From: Actinomycetota bacterium
Lineage (GTDB): Bacteria; Actinomycetota; Acidimicrobiia; Acidimicrobiales; Ilumatobacteraceae
Direction of reading: 5' to 3'
Assembly: GCA_026393475.1 (NCBI GenBank)
Contig: JAPLAA010000008.1
Span: forward strand, 37,689-101,688
Length of the DNA: 64,000 nucleotides
Shown: piece by piece, positions 45,140 to 54,038 of the stretch
How the letters are laid out: each line of letters opens with the position of its first letter
Numbering within the stretch: the stretch's first letter is position 1
Notes under the pieces: generated by a model
Databases searched by the model: none
Told to the model about the DNA's origin: nothing
Seen by the model: the letters and a program-made list of their open reading frames with translations, nothing else
Made by a program: the position numbers and the translations under genes

Positions 45140-46513
45140 ATGAGCCTGGAGACCCACCCCGAGAACGCCTTCGCCAACGACCGAGCCCATGTCTTCCACT
45201 CGTGGAGCGCACAGGCATCGCTCAACCCGCTGGTGATCGAAGGCGGCCAGGGCAGCTGGATCTGGGATCAGAACGGCAAGAAGTACCTCGACTTCTCGAG
45301 CCAGCTCGTGAACGTCAACATCGGCCACCAGCACCCCAAGCTCGTCGCCGGCATCCAGGAGTACGCGGGCAAGCTGTGCACGATCGCCCCGTTCCACGCG
45401 AACGACGCCCGCAGCGAGGCCGCCAGGCTCATCGTCGAGGCAGCGAACGGCGGCGAGGGCAACGACAAGGGTCATGGCATGTCGATGGTGTTCTTCACCA
45501 ACGGCGGCGCCGAGGGCAACGAGAACGCGATCCGCATGGCCCGCCTGCACACCGGTCGGCACAAGATCCTCACCACCTACCGCAGCTACCACGGTGGCAC
45601 CGCAGCCGCGATCCAGATGACGGGCGATCCCCGCCGTTGGCCGAGCGAGCCGAGCACGCCGGGCATCATCAAGTTCTGGGGCCCGTACCCGTACCGCAGC
45701 GCCTTCCACAGCACCACCGAGGCCGAGGAGGGCCAGCGTTCGCTGCAGCACCTCGCCGACACGCTGATGGTCGAGGGCCCGCACACCGTGGCCGCGATCG
45801 TGCTCGAGACCGTCGTGGGCACCAACGGCATCCTCGTGCCGCCGCCCGGCTACCTCGCCGGCGTCCGCGAGCTCTGCGACCGTCACGGCATCCTGCTCGT
45901 CCTCGACGAGGTGATGGCCGGCTTCGCCCGCTGCGGCGAATGGTTCGCGTTCCACGCGTTCGACGTGCGGCCCGACCTGATCGTGTTCGCCAAGGGCGTC
46001 AACAGCGGCTACCTGCCCCTCGGCGGTGTGGTGCTCGGCCAGCACGTGGCCGCGTCGTTCATGGACAAGGCCTACCCCGGCGGCCTCACCTACTCGGGCC
46101 ACCCGCTGGCCTGCGCGTCGGCCGTCGCGAGCATCAACATCTTCAAGGAGGAGGGCATCGTCGAGCACTCGCGCATGCTCGGCACCGACGTCATCGGGCC
46201 CGAACTCGAGAAGCTCAAGGCGAAGCACCCCAGCATCGGCGACGTCCGCGGCCTGGGAACGTTCTGGGCGATCGAGCTCGTGAAGAACCGCGAGACCCGT
46301 GAGCAGCTGGTGCCGTTCAACGCCGCCGGTGCCGATGCCAAGCCGATGGTCGAACTGGGCAACGCGTGCAAGGCCGCCGGTCTGTGGCCGTTCACCCACT
46401 TCAACCGCCTCCACGTGGTGCCGCCCTGCAACACGCCGGTCGACGAGGTGCACCAGGGCCTCGCGATCATCGACGAGGCACTGAACATCGCCGACAGCTA
46501 CGTCACGGCCTGA
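45140..46513 (+). CDS. class III PLP-dependent aminotransferase
   Basis: FFTNGGAEGNENAIRMAR, LVLDEVMAGFARCGEWFAF, FAKGVNSGYLPLGGVVL. Confidence 0.93.
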   Translation: MSLETHPENAFANDRAHVFHSWSAQASLNPLVIEGGQGSWIWDQNGKKYLDFSSQLVNVNIGHQHPKLVAGIQEYAGKLCTIAPFHANDARSEAARLIVEAANGGEGNDKGHGMSMVFFTNGGAEGNENAIRMARLHTGRHKILTTYRSYHGGTAAAIQMTGDPRRWPSEPSTPGIIKFWGPYPYRSAFHSTTEAEEGQRSLQHLADTLMVEGPHTVAAIVLETVVGTNGILVPPPGYLAGVRELCDRHGILLVLDEVMAGFARCGEWFAFHAFDVRPDLIVFAKGVNSGYLPLGGVVLGQHVAASFMDKAYPGGLTYSGHPLACASAVASINIFKEEGIVEHSRMLGTDVIGPELEKLKAKHPSIGDVRGLGTFWAIELVKNRETREQLVPFNAAGADAKPMVELGNACKAAGLWPFTHFNRLHVVPPCNTPVDEVHQGLAIIDEALNIADSYVTA

Positions 46514-46544
46514 CCCGGATGGTCGGGGCCGCCATGGTCTCGCG

Positions 46545-47150
46545 ATGACCCACGTCCGGCTCGCGACCGACGCCGACCTCGACGCGGCCGCCGACACCCT
46601 CGCCCTCGCCCAGGTCGACTACGCGTGGGCCGAGTGGGCGTTCCCGTACCCCGACCGTCTCGACCGGTTGCGGCGGTCGTTCGCGCTCGACCTGCAGCTC
46701 GGGATGGCCTGGCACTCGGTGTGGGTCACCGACGACGTCGCGGCGGCGGCGATCTGGGTGCCGCCGGCAGATCGACGACAGCCCGCCGACGCGGCGCTCG
46801 TCGCCGACGTCCAGGCGGCCCAGGGCGCGCTGATCGACGTCGAGCGGATGCGGGTGAGCCACGAGCTGACGCACCCGTTCCAGCCGCTCGTGCCGAGCTG
46901 GTACCTCGGCACCGTCGGCACCCGTCCGGACCGGCGCGGCGAAGGGCTCGCGTCGGCGCTGTTGCAGCCGATCCTCGACGAGTGCGACCGCACCCGCACG
47001 CTCGCGTGGTTGGAGACCTCCAGCGACGACAACGTGCGCCTGTACGAACGGCTCGGCTTCGTCGAGGTGGTGCGCCTCCACACGCCCGACGAGGTCGGGC
47101 TCCCGCTGATCGTGATGGAGCGGCAGCCCGTCGCCGCGACTGCGGTCTAG
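46545..47150 (+). CDS. GNAT family N-acetyltransferase
   Basis: WYLGTVGTRPDRRGEGLASALLQPIL. Confidence 0.88.
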   Translation: MTHVRLATDADLDAAADTLALAQVDYAWAEWAFPYPDRLDRLRRSFALDLQLGMAWHSVWVTDDVAAAAIWVPPADRRQPADAALVADVQAAQGALIDVERMRVSHELTHPFQPLVPSWYLGTVGTRPDRRGEGLASALLQPILDECDRTRTLAWLETSSDDNVRLYERLGFVEVVRLHTPDEVGLPLIVMERQPVAATAV

Positions 47151-47159
47151 GGTCGGCGC

Positions 47160-47927
47160 ATGTCATCCGGCTGGCGTCATCCCGGTCGATCCGGCGCGAT
47201 CGTCTATGCCCTGCTCGCCGCGGTCGTCGGCTCGCTGATCGGCGTGTTCAGCCGGCTGCAGGTCGCCAAGCAGCGCAGCCGGTCGAAGGCAGCAGAGGCG
47301 TTGCCCGACGGCGCCATCATCGTGATCTCCAACCACACGAGCTACGCCGACGGCGTGCTGCTCGCGCTGGCGTGCCGGCGTCTCGGTCGTGAGCTCCGAC
47401 TGCTCGCGACGGCCGGCGTGTTCAAGGTGCCCGTGATCGGTTCGCTCGCCCGCAGGCTCGGCTTCATCCGCGTGCAGCGCGGGTCGAGCGAGGCGTCCGC
47501 GGCGCTCGACGAGGCGGCCACCGCGCTCGCCGCCGGTGAGGCCGTCGGCCTGTACCCGGAGGGACGACTCACCCGCGACCCGATGATGTGGCCCGAGCGG
47601 GCCAAGACCGGTGCCGTGCGGCTCGCGCTGCGGTCGGGCGCTCCGATCGTGCCGGTCGCGATGCTCGGCGCCCACGAGGTGGTGGGTCGGCGACGGCTCC
47701 TGCTCACGCTGGCTCGCAACGTGATCCGCCGGCCGAAGGTGACCACCAAGGTCGGCACGCCGATCGATGTTCGCGACCTGATGCGGATCGATGCCGCGAC
47801 CGAGCCGACGCCCGACGAGGTACGGATCGCAGCCGACCTCGTGATGGGCCGGTTGGTCGACCTCGTCGAGGACCTCCGCGGCGAGGTCGCGCCACATCCT
47901 CACGGCGCACCGCGTCTCGACAGCTGA
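47160..47927 (+). CDS. 1-acyl-sn-glycerol-3-phosphate acyltransferase family protein
   Basis: ISNHTSYADGVLL (HX4D-type), GLYPEGRLTRD. Confidence 0.9.
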   Translation: MSSGWRHPGRSGAIVYALLAAVVGSLIGVFSRLQVAKQRSRSKAAEALPDGAIIVISNHTSYADGVLLALACRRLGRELRLLATAGVFKVPVIGSLARRLGFIRVQRGSSEASAALDEAATALAAGEAVGLYPEGRLTRDPMMWPERAKTGAVRLALRSGAPIVPVAMLGAHEVVGRRRLLLTLARNVIRRPKVTTKVGTPIDVRDLMRIDAATEPTPDEVRIAADLVMGRLVDLVEDLRGEVAPHPHGAPRLDS

Positions 47928-47939
47928 CACAATCGAGCA

Positions 47940-48413
47940 ATGCTCCTCCCCGGCACGACGGCACCCGACTTCGACCTGCCCGATCAGCAGGGTGCCCGCA
48001 TCCGCCTCGCCGATCTCGGCGGCAGTTGGGTGCTGCTGTGGTGGTACCCCAAAGCCTCCACCCCAGGTTGAACCCTCCAGGGTCAGGGCCTGCGTGACAG
48101 CGCCCCCCGGTTCGCCGCCGCCGGCACGATCGTGCTCGGCGCCTCGTTCGACACCCCCGCCGAGAACCTCGCCTTCGCCACTGCGCAGGGCTTCACCTAC
48201 TCGCTGCTGAGCGACGTCGATCGCTCGGTCGGCGGCGCCTACGACGCGGTCCGCCGACCCGGCGAGCAGTACGAGCAGTTCCCTCGGCGCATCGCCTACC
48301 TCATCGATCCCGCGGGGATCGTCCGTGCGAGCTACGACGTGAGCGACGTCGCCGGATTCGCCGATCACGTCCTCGCCGACCTCGAGCGCCTGCAGACGGG
48401 CTCGCACACGTGA
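47940..48413 (+). CDS. selenocysteine-containing peroxiredoxin (Bcp/AhpC-TSA family); TGA at 48069-48071 read as Sec
   Basis: MLLPGTTAPDFDLPDQQGARIRLADLGGSWVLLWWYPKASTPG-U-TLQGQGLRDSAPRFAAAGTIVLGASFDTPAENLAFA...; TGA replaces the peroxidatic Cys of the TPGCT motif; same frame as ORF 48132-48413. Confidence 0.92.
48086..48105 (+). promoter_or_regulatory. candidate bacterial SECIS hairpin in peroxiredoxin
   Basis: gggcctg-cgtga-cag(c)gccc; loop starts 21 nt after TGA. Confidence 0.65.
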
Positions 48414-49171
48414 GTCCCGGTCCGTTCGTCGATCCGATCGAACCGCGCGTCACCGACGACCGCAGCGATGCCGAGGAGCTGCAGCGACGGGTGGACAGCG
48501 CCAACCGAGGTGGCGCCCGTGCTGCCGTGCTGGGCGTGAACGACGGGCTCGTCACCAACGTGTGCCTCATCCTCGCGGTCGCCGGTGCCGACAGCTCCGC
48601 GAGCGCCGTCCGCATCGCAGGGTTCGCCAGCCTGGTGGCCGGCGCGTTCTCGATGGCCGCCGGCGAGTGGGTGAGCGTGCGGAGCCAGGTCGAGATCTAC
48701 GAGGGTCTGCTCGCCGAGCTGCGCCGGATGGTGCGCCGCAACCCGAAGCTGGTGCTCGACCGGATCACCGACAAGCTCGTCGACTCGGGCCTCGCCACCG
48801 ACACGGCCCAGCGCGCCGCGACGGAGTTGCCGCTCGACGAACACAAGTTCCTCGACTTCTCCGCCCGCCTCGTGTTCGGCCTCAACCCCGACGAGCTCGG
48901 ATCGCCCACCACGGCCGCGGTCAGCTCGCTCGGTCTGTTCGGCGTGGGCGCCGCGATCCCGCTGCTGCCGTGGTTCTTCGTCGACGGCACCACGGCCGTG
49001 GCGGTGAGCGTCGCGGCCACCGCTGCCGCGAGCGTCGCCGTCGGGGCGTGGGTGAGTCGTTCGGCGGAACGCCCCGTCGTGCGCGGCGCACTGCGCCAAC
49101 TCGTGATCGTGGTGGCGGCCTCGGCCGTCACCTACGGCATCGGCTCCCTCTTCGGCACCGCCATCGCCTGA
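48410..49171 (+). CDS. VIT1/CCC1 family iron/manganese transporter-like protein
   Basis: RAAVLGVNDGLVTNVCLILAVAGAD, GAFSMAAGEWVSVRSQ. Confidence 0.92.
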   Translation: MSPGPFVDPIEPRVTDDRSDAEELQRRVDSANRGGARAAVLGVNDGLVTNVCLILAVAGADSSASAVRIAGFASLVAGAFSMAAGEWVSVRSQVEIYEGLLAELRRMVRRNPKLVLDRITDKLVDSGLATDTAQRAATELPLDEHKFLDFSARLVFGLNPDELGSPTTAAVSSLGLFGVGAAIPLLPWFFVDGTTAVAVSVAATAAASVAVGAWVSRSAERPVVRGALRQLVIVVAASAVTYGIGSLFGTAIA

Positions 49172-49201
49172 GCCCACCGGGGGCCGCCTGGACGAGCGGG
49201 G

Positions 49202-49591
49202 TCAGCCCATCGCGGCTGGCGTCACCGCGGCGAGGAACCTGGCGAGGTCGTCGGCATCGAGCGAATCGACGTCGAAGGACTCGAACGGAGGAAGACCTCG
49301 GCGGGCGAGTTCGGTGTCGAGCAGCTCCGACCACAACCCCGACTGCGGCAACGAGGATGCACCGATCACGACCACCCGGTAGCCCTGCTTCGCGTAGTCG
49401 GCGAGGTCGTCGACGATGTACTCCATCGTGCTGGCGATCGTTCGGAGGGTGAACTCCGAGGGGGGTGGCACGATCATGCCGAACGTGGCCGCCTCCAACG
49501 CGCTGACCACGTCGTACTCGGCAGCGCCCTCGTTCACGATCGCGTCGGCCACGAGCGCGACCCGGTATCCGCGTGGGTCAGGGAAGAGCAT
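49202..49591 (-). CDS. conserved protein paralogous to 49578-50261
   Basis: YRVALVADAIVNEGAA, GYRVVVIGASSLPQSGLW parallels neighbour. Confidence 0.65.
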   Translation of the reverse strand: MLFPDPRGYRVALVADAIVNEGAAEYDVVSALEAATFGMIVPPPSEFTLRTIASTMEYIVDDLADYAKQGYRVVVIGASSLPQSGLWSELLDTELARRGLPPFESFDVDSLDADDLARFLAAVTPAAMG

Positions 49592-50261
49592 CGGGCACCT
49601 CGGCACGAAGGCCGCCGCCGGCGAGGAACTCGTCGAGCTCATCGAGGCACCGCGGCAGGTCGCGCGCCTCGTCCCAGTCGGTGGTGTCGAGCAACATCCC
49701 GCTCGCCCGCGGCCACGGCACGCCTCGAGCTTCGAGGCCGCGCTTGAGTTCCTCCATCCACACGCCCATGCCCTCGACGACCTCGTAGTCGCCGTCGTCG
49801 AACTGCGGTCGCCCGCCCCACGACCTCGCCTTGCCCGTGTAGCGCACCCCGCTCGAGGGGCTGCCGTCGAGGCCGATCACGACGACCTCGTAGCCCCGCC
49901 GATAGAACTCCGCCATCGGCTCGGCCATGTTCGCCGCGAGCGTGCTGCAGTGGCGTCGGTAGTTCGCCTTGTCGTACAGCTCTCGACCCTGCCACCACCG
50001 GTTCACCCCGGCGAACGCCATCTCGGGACACGGGAGCTGCTGGATCCGATACCCGTGCCTGCGCAGGCGCTCGACCACGCCGGGCACGGCGCCGGCCGCC
50101 CTGGCGAACTCCTGCACCTTCGCGTTCTGGTTCACCAGGCAGTGCGCCACGTAGGCCACCCGCCGCGTGGTCGACAACGTCACCGGCGTCACCGGCGTCA
50201 CCGGCGCGACCGGCGCCTCGACAAGCGGATCGGCAGTCGGATCGGCAGTCGGATCAGCCAT
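49578..50261 (-). CDS. conserved protein (CLVNQNAK / VVIGLDGSPSSGVRYTGKA motifs; DUF523-like fold suspected)
   Basis: VAYVAHCLVNQNAKVQEFAR, YEVVVIGLDGSPSSG. Confidence 0.7.
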   Translation of the reverse strand: MADPTADPTADPLVEAPVAPVTPVTPVTLSTTRRVAYVAHCLVNQNAKVQEFARAAGAVPGVVERLRRHGYRIQQLPCPEMAFAGVNRWWQGRELYDKANYRRHCSTLAANMAEPMAEFYRRGYEVVVIGLDGSPSSGVRYTGKARSWGGRPQFDDGDYEVVEGMGVWMEELKRGLEARGVPWPRASGMLLDTTDWDEARDLPRCLDELDEFLAGGGLRAEVPDALP

Positions 50262-50273
50262 CGTGGTCGCCCG

Positions 50274-50663
50274 TCAGCGGAAGTGGTTGATGCGGAAGAC
50301 GTTGCCGTCGGGATCGGCGAGCACCGACTGCCATGCGCCGTAGTAGGTCTCGTACGGATCATGGAGCAGACGAGCACCGTTGGCCACTGCTCGATCGGTG
50401 GCCGCTGTGACGGCCTCGTCGGACTCGAGTTCGAAGGTGAGGTACTGGCTCGTGCCCGTGGGGTTCGCCCACTCCTCGATGTGGAGCATCTCGTACACCA
50501 CCGGCGCGGAGAACCCGAGGGTGAGGCCGCTCACGTCGGCGCCACGGAAGATGTCCGAATGGAGCTCGACCACCTCGGGCAGATCGAACGTCGAGGAGTA
50601 GAACTCGAACAGCGCGACGAAGTCTTCGCTGATGTAGCTCGCGAGCGAGATCGAGACGGCCAT
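50274..50663 (-). CDS. VOC family (glyoxalase/bleomycin-resistance-like) protein
   Basis: FYSSTFDLPEV..., WQSVLADPDGNVFRINHF. Confidence 0.85.
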   Translation of the reverse strand: MAVSISLASYISEDFVALFEFYSSTFDLPEVVELHSDIFRGADVSGLTLGFSAPVVYEMLHIEEWANPTGTSQYLTFELESDEAVTAATDRAVANGARLLHDPYETYYGAWQSVLADPDGNVFRINHFR

Positions 50664-51691
50664 CAGGAAGCCGTTCCCATCGAGGTCTGCTTCGTGAACT
50701 TGTTGTAGAGGTGGTCGCCGGAGCTGATCGGCTCGTACTTCGCGACGCCGTCGGCAGGCAGGCAGCTCGGCAGGCACTCGATCATCGCGTCGTAGTTCGG
50801 CTGGTGGAAGAGCACCAGCGAGATGCGGCGGGAATCGTGCGCGAGATCGCGAGGCGGATTGACCACGCGGTGCACGGTCGAGACCCATCGGTCGTTGGTC
50901 CATTCCGCCATCAGGTCGCCGATGTTGACGACGAGACCACCGGGGATCGACGGCACGTCGACCCACTCGCCGGCCTTGTTCATCACCTGCAGGCCGCCGG
51001 GCCGGCTCTCCTGACGGACGATGGTGAGGCTGCCGTAGTCGGAGTGCGCACCCGCCCGGAGCTGGCCCGGCAGCGGTTCCTCGACCTGGTCCGGGTAGTT
51101 CAGCACCCGGAACATCGAGATGTGCTTGTCGATCTTGTCCTCGAAGTAGTCGATGGGGAGATCGAGCCCGACGGCGAACATCCGCATGAGTTGACGGCTC
51201 AGCTCGCTCATGGTGAGGAAGTACTCGGTCCAGAGCTCCTGGAACCGCTCCGGGTGTGCCGGCCAGACGTTGGGGGCGAAGTGCGGCCCGGCGACGTCCA
51301 TCGAGTAGTAGGGCTCGTCCGGCGCGTTCGGCGGCCCCATGTCCATCTTCTCCTTCAGGTCCCCAGGGGCCGCTTCACCGAGCGAGTAGGAGAGCCCCTC
51401 CTTGCCGACGGCGGACCAGCCGCGGACCTGATCGGGAGACGGCTGCGACACCAGCGCCTTCTCCTCCTCGGGCAGGTCGAAGAATTCGCGGCTCACGTCG
51501 TAGACCGACTGGATGAAGTCGAGGTCGACGCCGTGACCGACGATCTGGAAGAAGCCGGTGTGCTCGCACGCGTGTGCGATCTCCCGGGCCACTCGTTCGA
51601 TGCCCTCGGGGGAACCCGACATGAACTCGGAAATGTCGATGACGGGGACGACGTCGCCCGCCGAGTTGGTGATGGATGCGCTGGTGTTCAT
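50663..51691 (-). CDS. 2-oxoglutarate/Fe(II)-dependent oxygenase (isopenicillin N synthase-like)
   Basis: PVIDISEFMSG, ACEHTGFFQIVGHGVD, AHSDYGSLTIV, STVHRVVNPP. Confidence 0.92.
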   Translation of the reverse strand: MNTSASITNSAGDVVPVIDISEFMSGSPEGIERVAREIAHACEHTGFFQIVGHGVDLDFIQSVYDVSREFFDLPEEEKALVSQPSPDQVRGWSAVGKEGLSYSLGEAAPGDLKEKMDMGPPNAPDEPYYSMDVAGPHFAPNVWPAHPERFQELWTEYFLTMSELSRQLMRMFAVGLDLPIDYFEDKIDKHISMFRVLNYPDQVEEPLPGQLRAGAHSDYGSLTIVRQESRPGGLQVMNKAGEWVDVPSIPGGLVVNIGDLMAEWTNDRWVSTVHRVVNPPRDLAHDSRRISLVLFHQPNYDAMIECLPSCLPADGVAKYEPISSGDHLYNKFTKQTSMGTAS

Positions 51692-51864
51692 TCGGTTTCC
51701 TCCGTGATTCCTGCGGGCGATCGCTGCGGTGATCGAACCTGCAGCCACTGTTCGGGGCACGGCGATCGCGGCCGTACCGACGGCGGAGCGTCCGCTCCGT
51801 CGAAGCATGATCCGAACCGACACGGTGGCGGCAGGGCCGTTGGGTCCTGCCGCCACCGGACCGA

Positions 51865-52974
51865 TCAGATGTCCTGGACCTTGTCCTTGTACTCGGTGAA
51901 GATGAACGGGTTCGCCGCCACGACTTCCTCGACGTTGTCGGCGGTGACGAGCAGCTGCTCGATCACGGTGCGGAACTCGACCGGCTTGCCGGCGAGTGCG
52001 TTGAGCACCGCGTTGGCGGCGATGAGGCCGGTCTGGGCCGAGCTGTAGTAGCGGGTCGCCGAGAGGTACGGCGTCCCGAACCAGGTGACCATCTCCTCGT
52101 CCGCATCGGAGGTGACGTGGAGGATGTTGTCCTTGCCCTCGTCCTTCAGCCACTGGCAGATGCCGTTGCTCATGGCGGCCGCGTAGTCGACGACCGCAAC
52201 GAGATCGGGGTTCGCCTGGAAGGCGGTCTGCACGACCTCGACGGCCTTGACCCGGTCGAAGAAACCCTGTTCACGGACGACGATCTCGATGCTCGAGCCG
52301 GCGAGCACCTCGTCGAGGCCCTCGTCGATGCGCTCCGAGAAGCCCTGGCCGATGACGCCCTGCACGACACAGATCTTGCCGCCATCGGGCAGCTGCTCGA
52401 GGAGGTAGCGGCCGATGATCCGGCCACCCTCGACCGAGTCGATCTCGGCCACACCGTTGAAGTACTGGTCGGCGTCGCTCGGACCCGGCCAGATGCAGTT
52501 GCCCACGGGCACGCCCTTGTCGAAGGCTGCCTTCGCGCCGGCGCCGGCGGACTCGGCCGTGTTCGGCTGGATGATCACGCCGACGGCGCCCTGGGCGAGG
52601 AAGTTCTCGATGTTGGCGAGCTCGGTCGCGGCGTCGTAGTTCGCCTGCACGACCGTGAGCTCGTACTCGGTGCCCTCGAGCGCCTTGTACACACCCGTGG
52701 CGACGCCACGCGTGTAGTCGTTGAGGCCGTTGAGCGTGAGGCCGATGAGGCCGCTCGTCGGACCGGCCGCCGTCGTGCCAGCGGGCGCTTCGGTGGCGGC
52801 GGGTGCCTCGGTGCCCGCGGGCGCTTCGGTGCCTGCGGGTGCCTCGGTGGTGGTCGACTCCTCCTCGTCGTCACCGCAGGCGGCGAGCAGGCCGCCGGTG
52901 ACGGCGACCCCACCGAGGATCGTCACACCCTGGAGGAAGCGGCGGCGGCTGAATGGATTCTCCGGAACGTTCAC
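51865..52974 (-). CDS. sugar-type ABC transporter substrate-binding protein (Tat/lipoprotein signal)
   Basis: RRRFLQGVTILGGVAVTGGLLAACG; periplasmic-binding fold; 12-bp-encoded GTEAPA repeats. Confidence 0.92.
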   Translation of the reverse strand: MNVPENPFSRRRFLQGVTILGGVAVTGGLLAACGDDEEESTTTEAPAGTEAPAGTEAPAATEAPAGTTAAGPTSGLIGLTLNGLNDYTRGVATGVYKALEGTEYELTVVQANYDAATELANIENFLAQGAVGVIIQPNTAESAGAGAKAAFDKGVPVGNCIWPGPSDADQYFNGVAEIDSVEGGRIIGRYLLEQLPDGGKICVVQGVIGQGFSERIDEGLDEVLAGSSIEIVVREQGFFDRVKAVEVVQTAFQANPDLVAVVDYAAAMSNGICQWLKDEGKDNILHVTSDADEEMVTWFGTPYLSATRYYSSAQTGLIAANAVLNALAGKPVEFRTVIEQLLVTADNVEEVVAANPFIFTEYKDKVQDI

Positions 52975-54038
52975 GTGTTCTCCTGTCGTTGCTGGATTGC
53001 TGTGTTCTCCGCAGGCTGCACCGGCGCCGTTGCCGCTCCCCGCATGCTGAAGATCTGTGCCAAGGGGCCCCGCTGGCCCTTGTTGTCTCGGCGAAGGTCG
53101 CTGATCGCCGTGATCAACACGGCGACGATGAGGACGCCGCCGAAGACGAAATCGCTCCACGAATCGTTGATGTTCAGGAACGTGAGGGCCGCCTGGACGA
53201 CCCCGAGGACGAACACGCCGAGGAAGCTGCCGACCGGCGTACCACGGCCTCCGGCGAGCGTGGCGCCGCCGAGGACGACGGCGGCGATCGCACGGAGCTC
53301 GAGGCCGCCGCCCGATCGGGGGTCGCCCGAACCGATACGTGCCATGAGGATGAGGCCGGCGACCGCGACCAGGGTGCTGCTGATCACGTACACGAGGATC
53401 TTCGTGCGGGTGGTGGGCAGGCCGGCGAGATAGGACGCCTCCTCGGCCGACCCGAGCGCGTACACCTGCCGCCCGAACCTCGTGTAACGCATCACCACTG
53501 CGGCGACGATCAGCACGACGAAGAGGATGAAGATCGGTGTGCGCAGCCCGAGCACGTCGCCGGTGCGCAACCACTCGAACGAGTCTCGAACCGGCACGGG
53601 CGAGTTCTTGGCGCGGACCAGGGCGAGCGATTGGAACACGCTCAACCCGCCGAGGGTGAGGATGAACGGCGGGATCTTGAGTGCGGTGATCACCGCTCCC
53701 CAGATGAGTCCCACGAAGGCACCGACGAGCAGCACGATCAGGACCGCGAGGAACTCCGACCGCCCGTTCACCACCTGGGTCGCAGCGAGGACGGCGCAGT
53801 ACGCGGAGAACGTCCCGACCGAGAGGTCGAGCTGGCCGGCCGCGATCAGGAAGGTCTGCCCGATCGCGATGATCCCCAACACCGAGGTCTGCAACAGGAT
53901 GTTCTCCAGGTTGGCCCAGGCGACGAAGTTGTCCTTCTTGTACTCGGTGTAGAACGACAGCAGGACCACTGCCGACACGAGCGGGACGAACACCCGGACG
54001 AGCTCACCCCGGAACGCTCGCGGCAACCACTTCATCAC
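52971..54038 (-). CDS. ABC transporter permease (ribose/xylose type)
   Basis: GQTFLIAAGQLDLSVGTF, GTPVGSFLGVFVLGVVQAALTFLNI. Confidence 0.93.
   Translation of the reverse strand: MMKWLPRAFRGELVRVFVPLVSAVVLLSFYTEYKKDNFVAWANLENILLQTSVLGIIAIGQTFLIAAGQLDLSVGTFSAYCAVLAATQVVNGRSEFLAVLIVLLVGAFVGLIWGAVITALKIPPFILTLGGLSVFQSLALVRAKNSPVPVRDSFEWLRTGDVLGLRTPIFILFVVLIVAAVVMRYTRFGRQVYALGSAEEASYLAGLPTTRTKILVYVISSTLVAVAGLILMARIGSGDPRSGGGLELRAIAAVVLGGATLAGGRGTPVGSFLGVFVLGVVQAALTFLNINDSWSDFVFGGVLIVAVLITAISDLRRDNKGQRGPLAQIFSMRGAATAPVQPAENTAIQQRQENT

Noticed and set aside
48132-48413. Short 93-aa standalone ORF as a real gene
   Set aside because: It is the 3' part of the peroxiredoxin starting at 47940; the upstream part contains the peroxiredoxin N-terminus in the same frame.
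50170-50262. gtcaccggc and gatcggcagtcg repeats as regulatory array
   Set aside because: They encode the N-terminal ADPTADPTADP and PVTPVTPVT repeats of 49578-50261.
52770-52870. 12-18 bp repeat near the SBP gene start
   Set aside because: Encodes the TEAPAGTEAPAGTEAPA linker after the lipobox, common in actinobacterial binding proteins.
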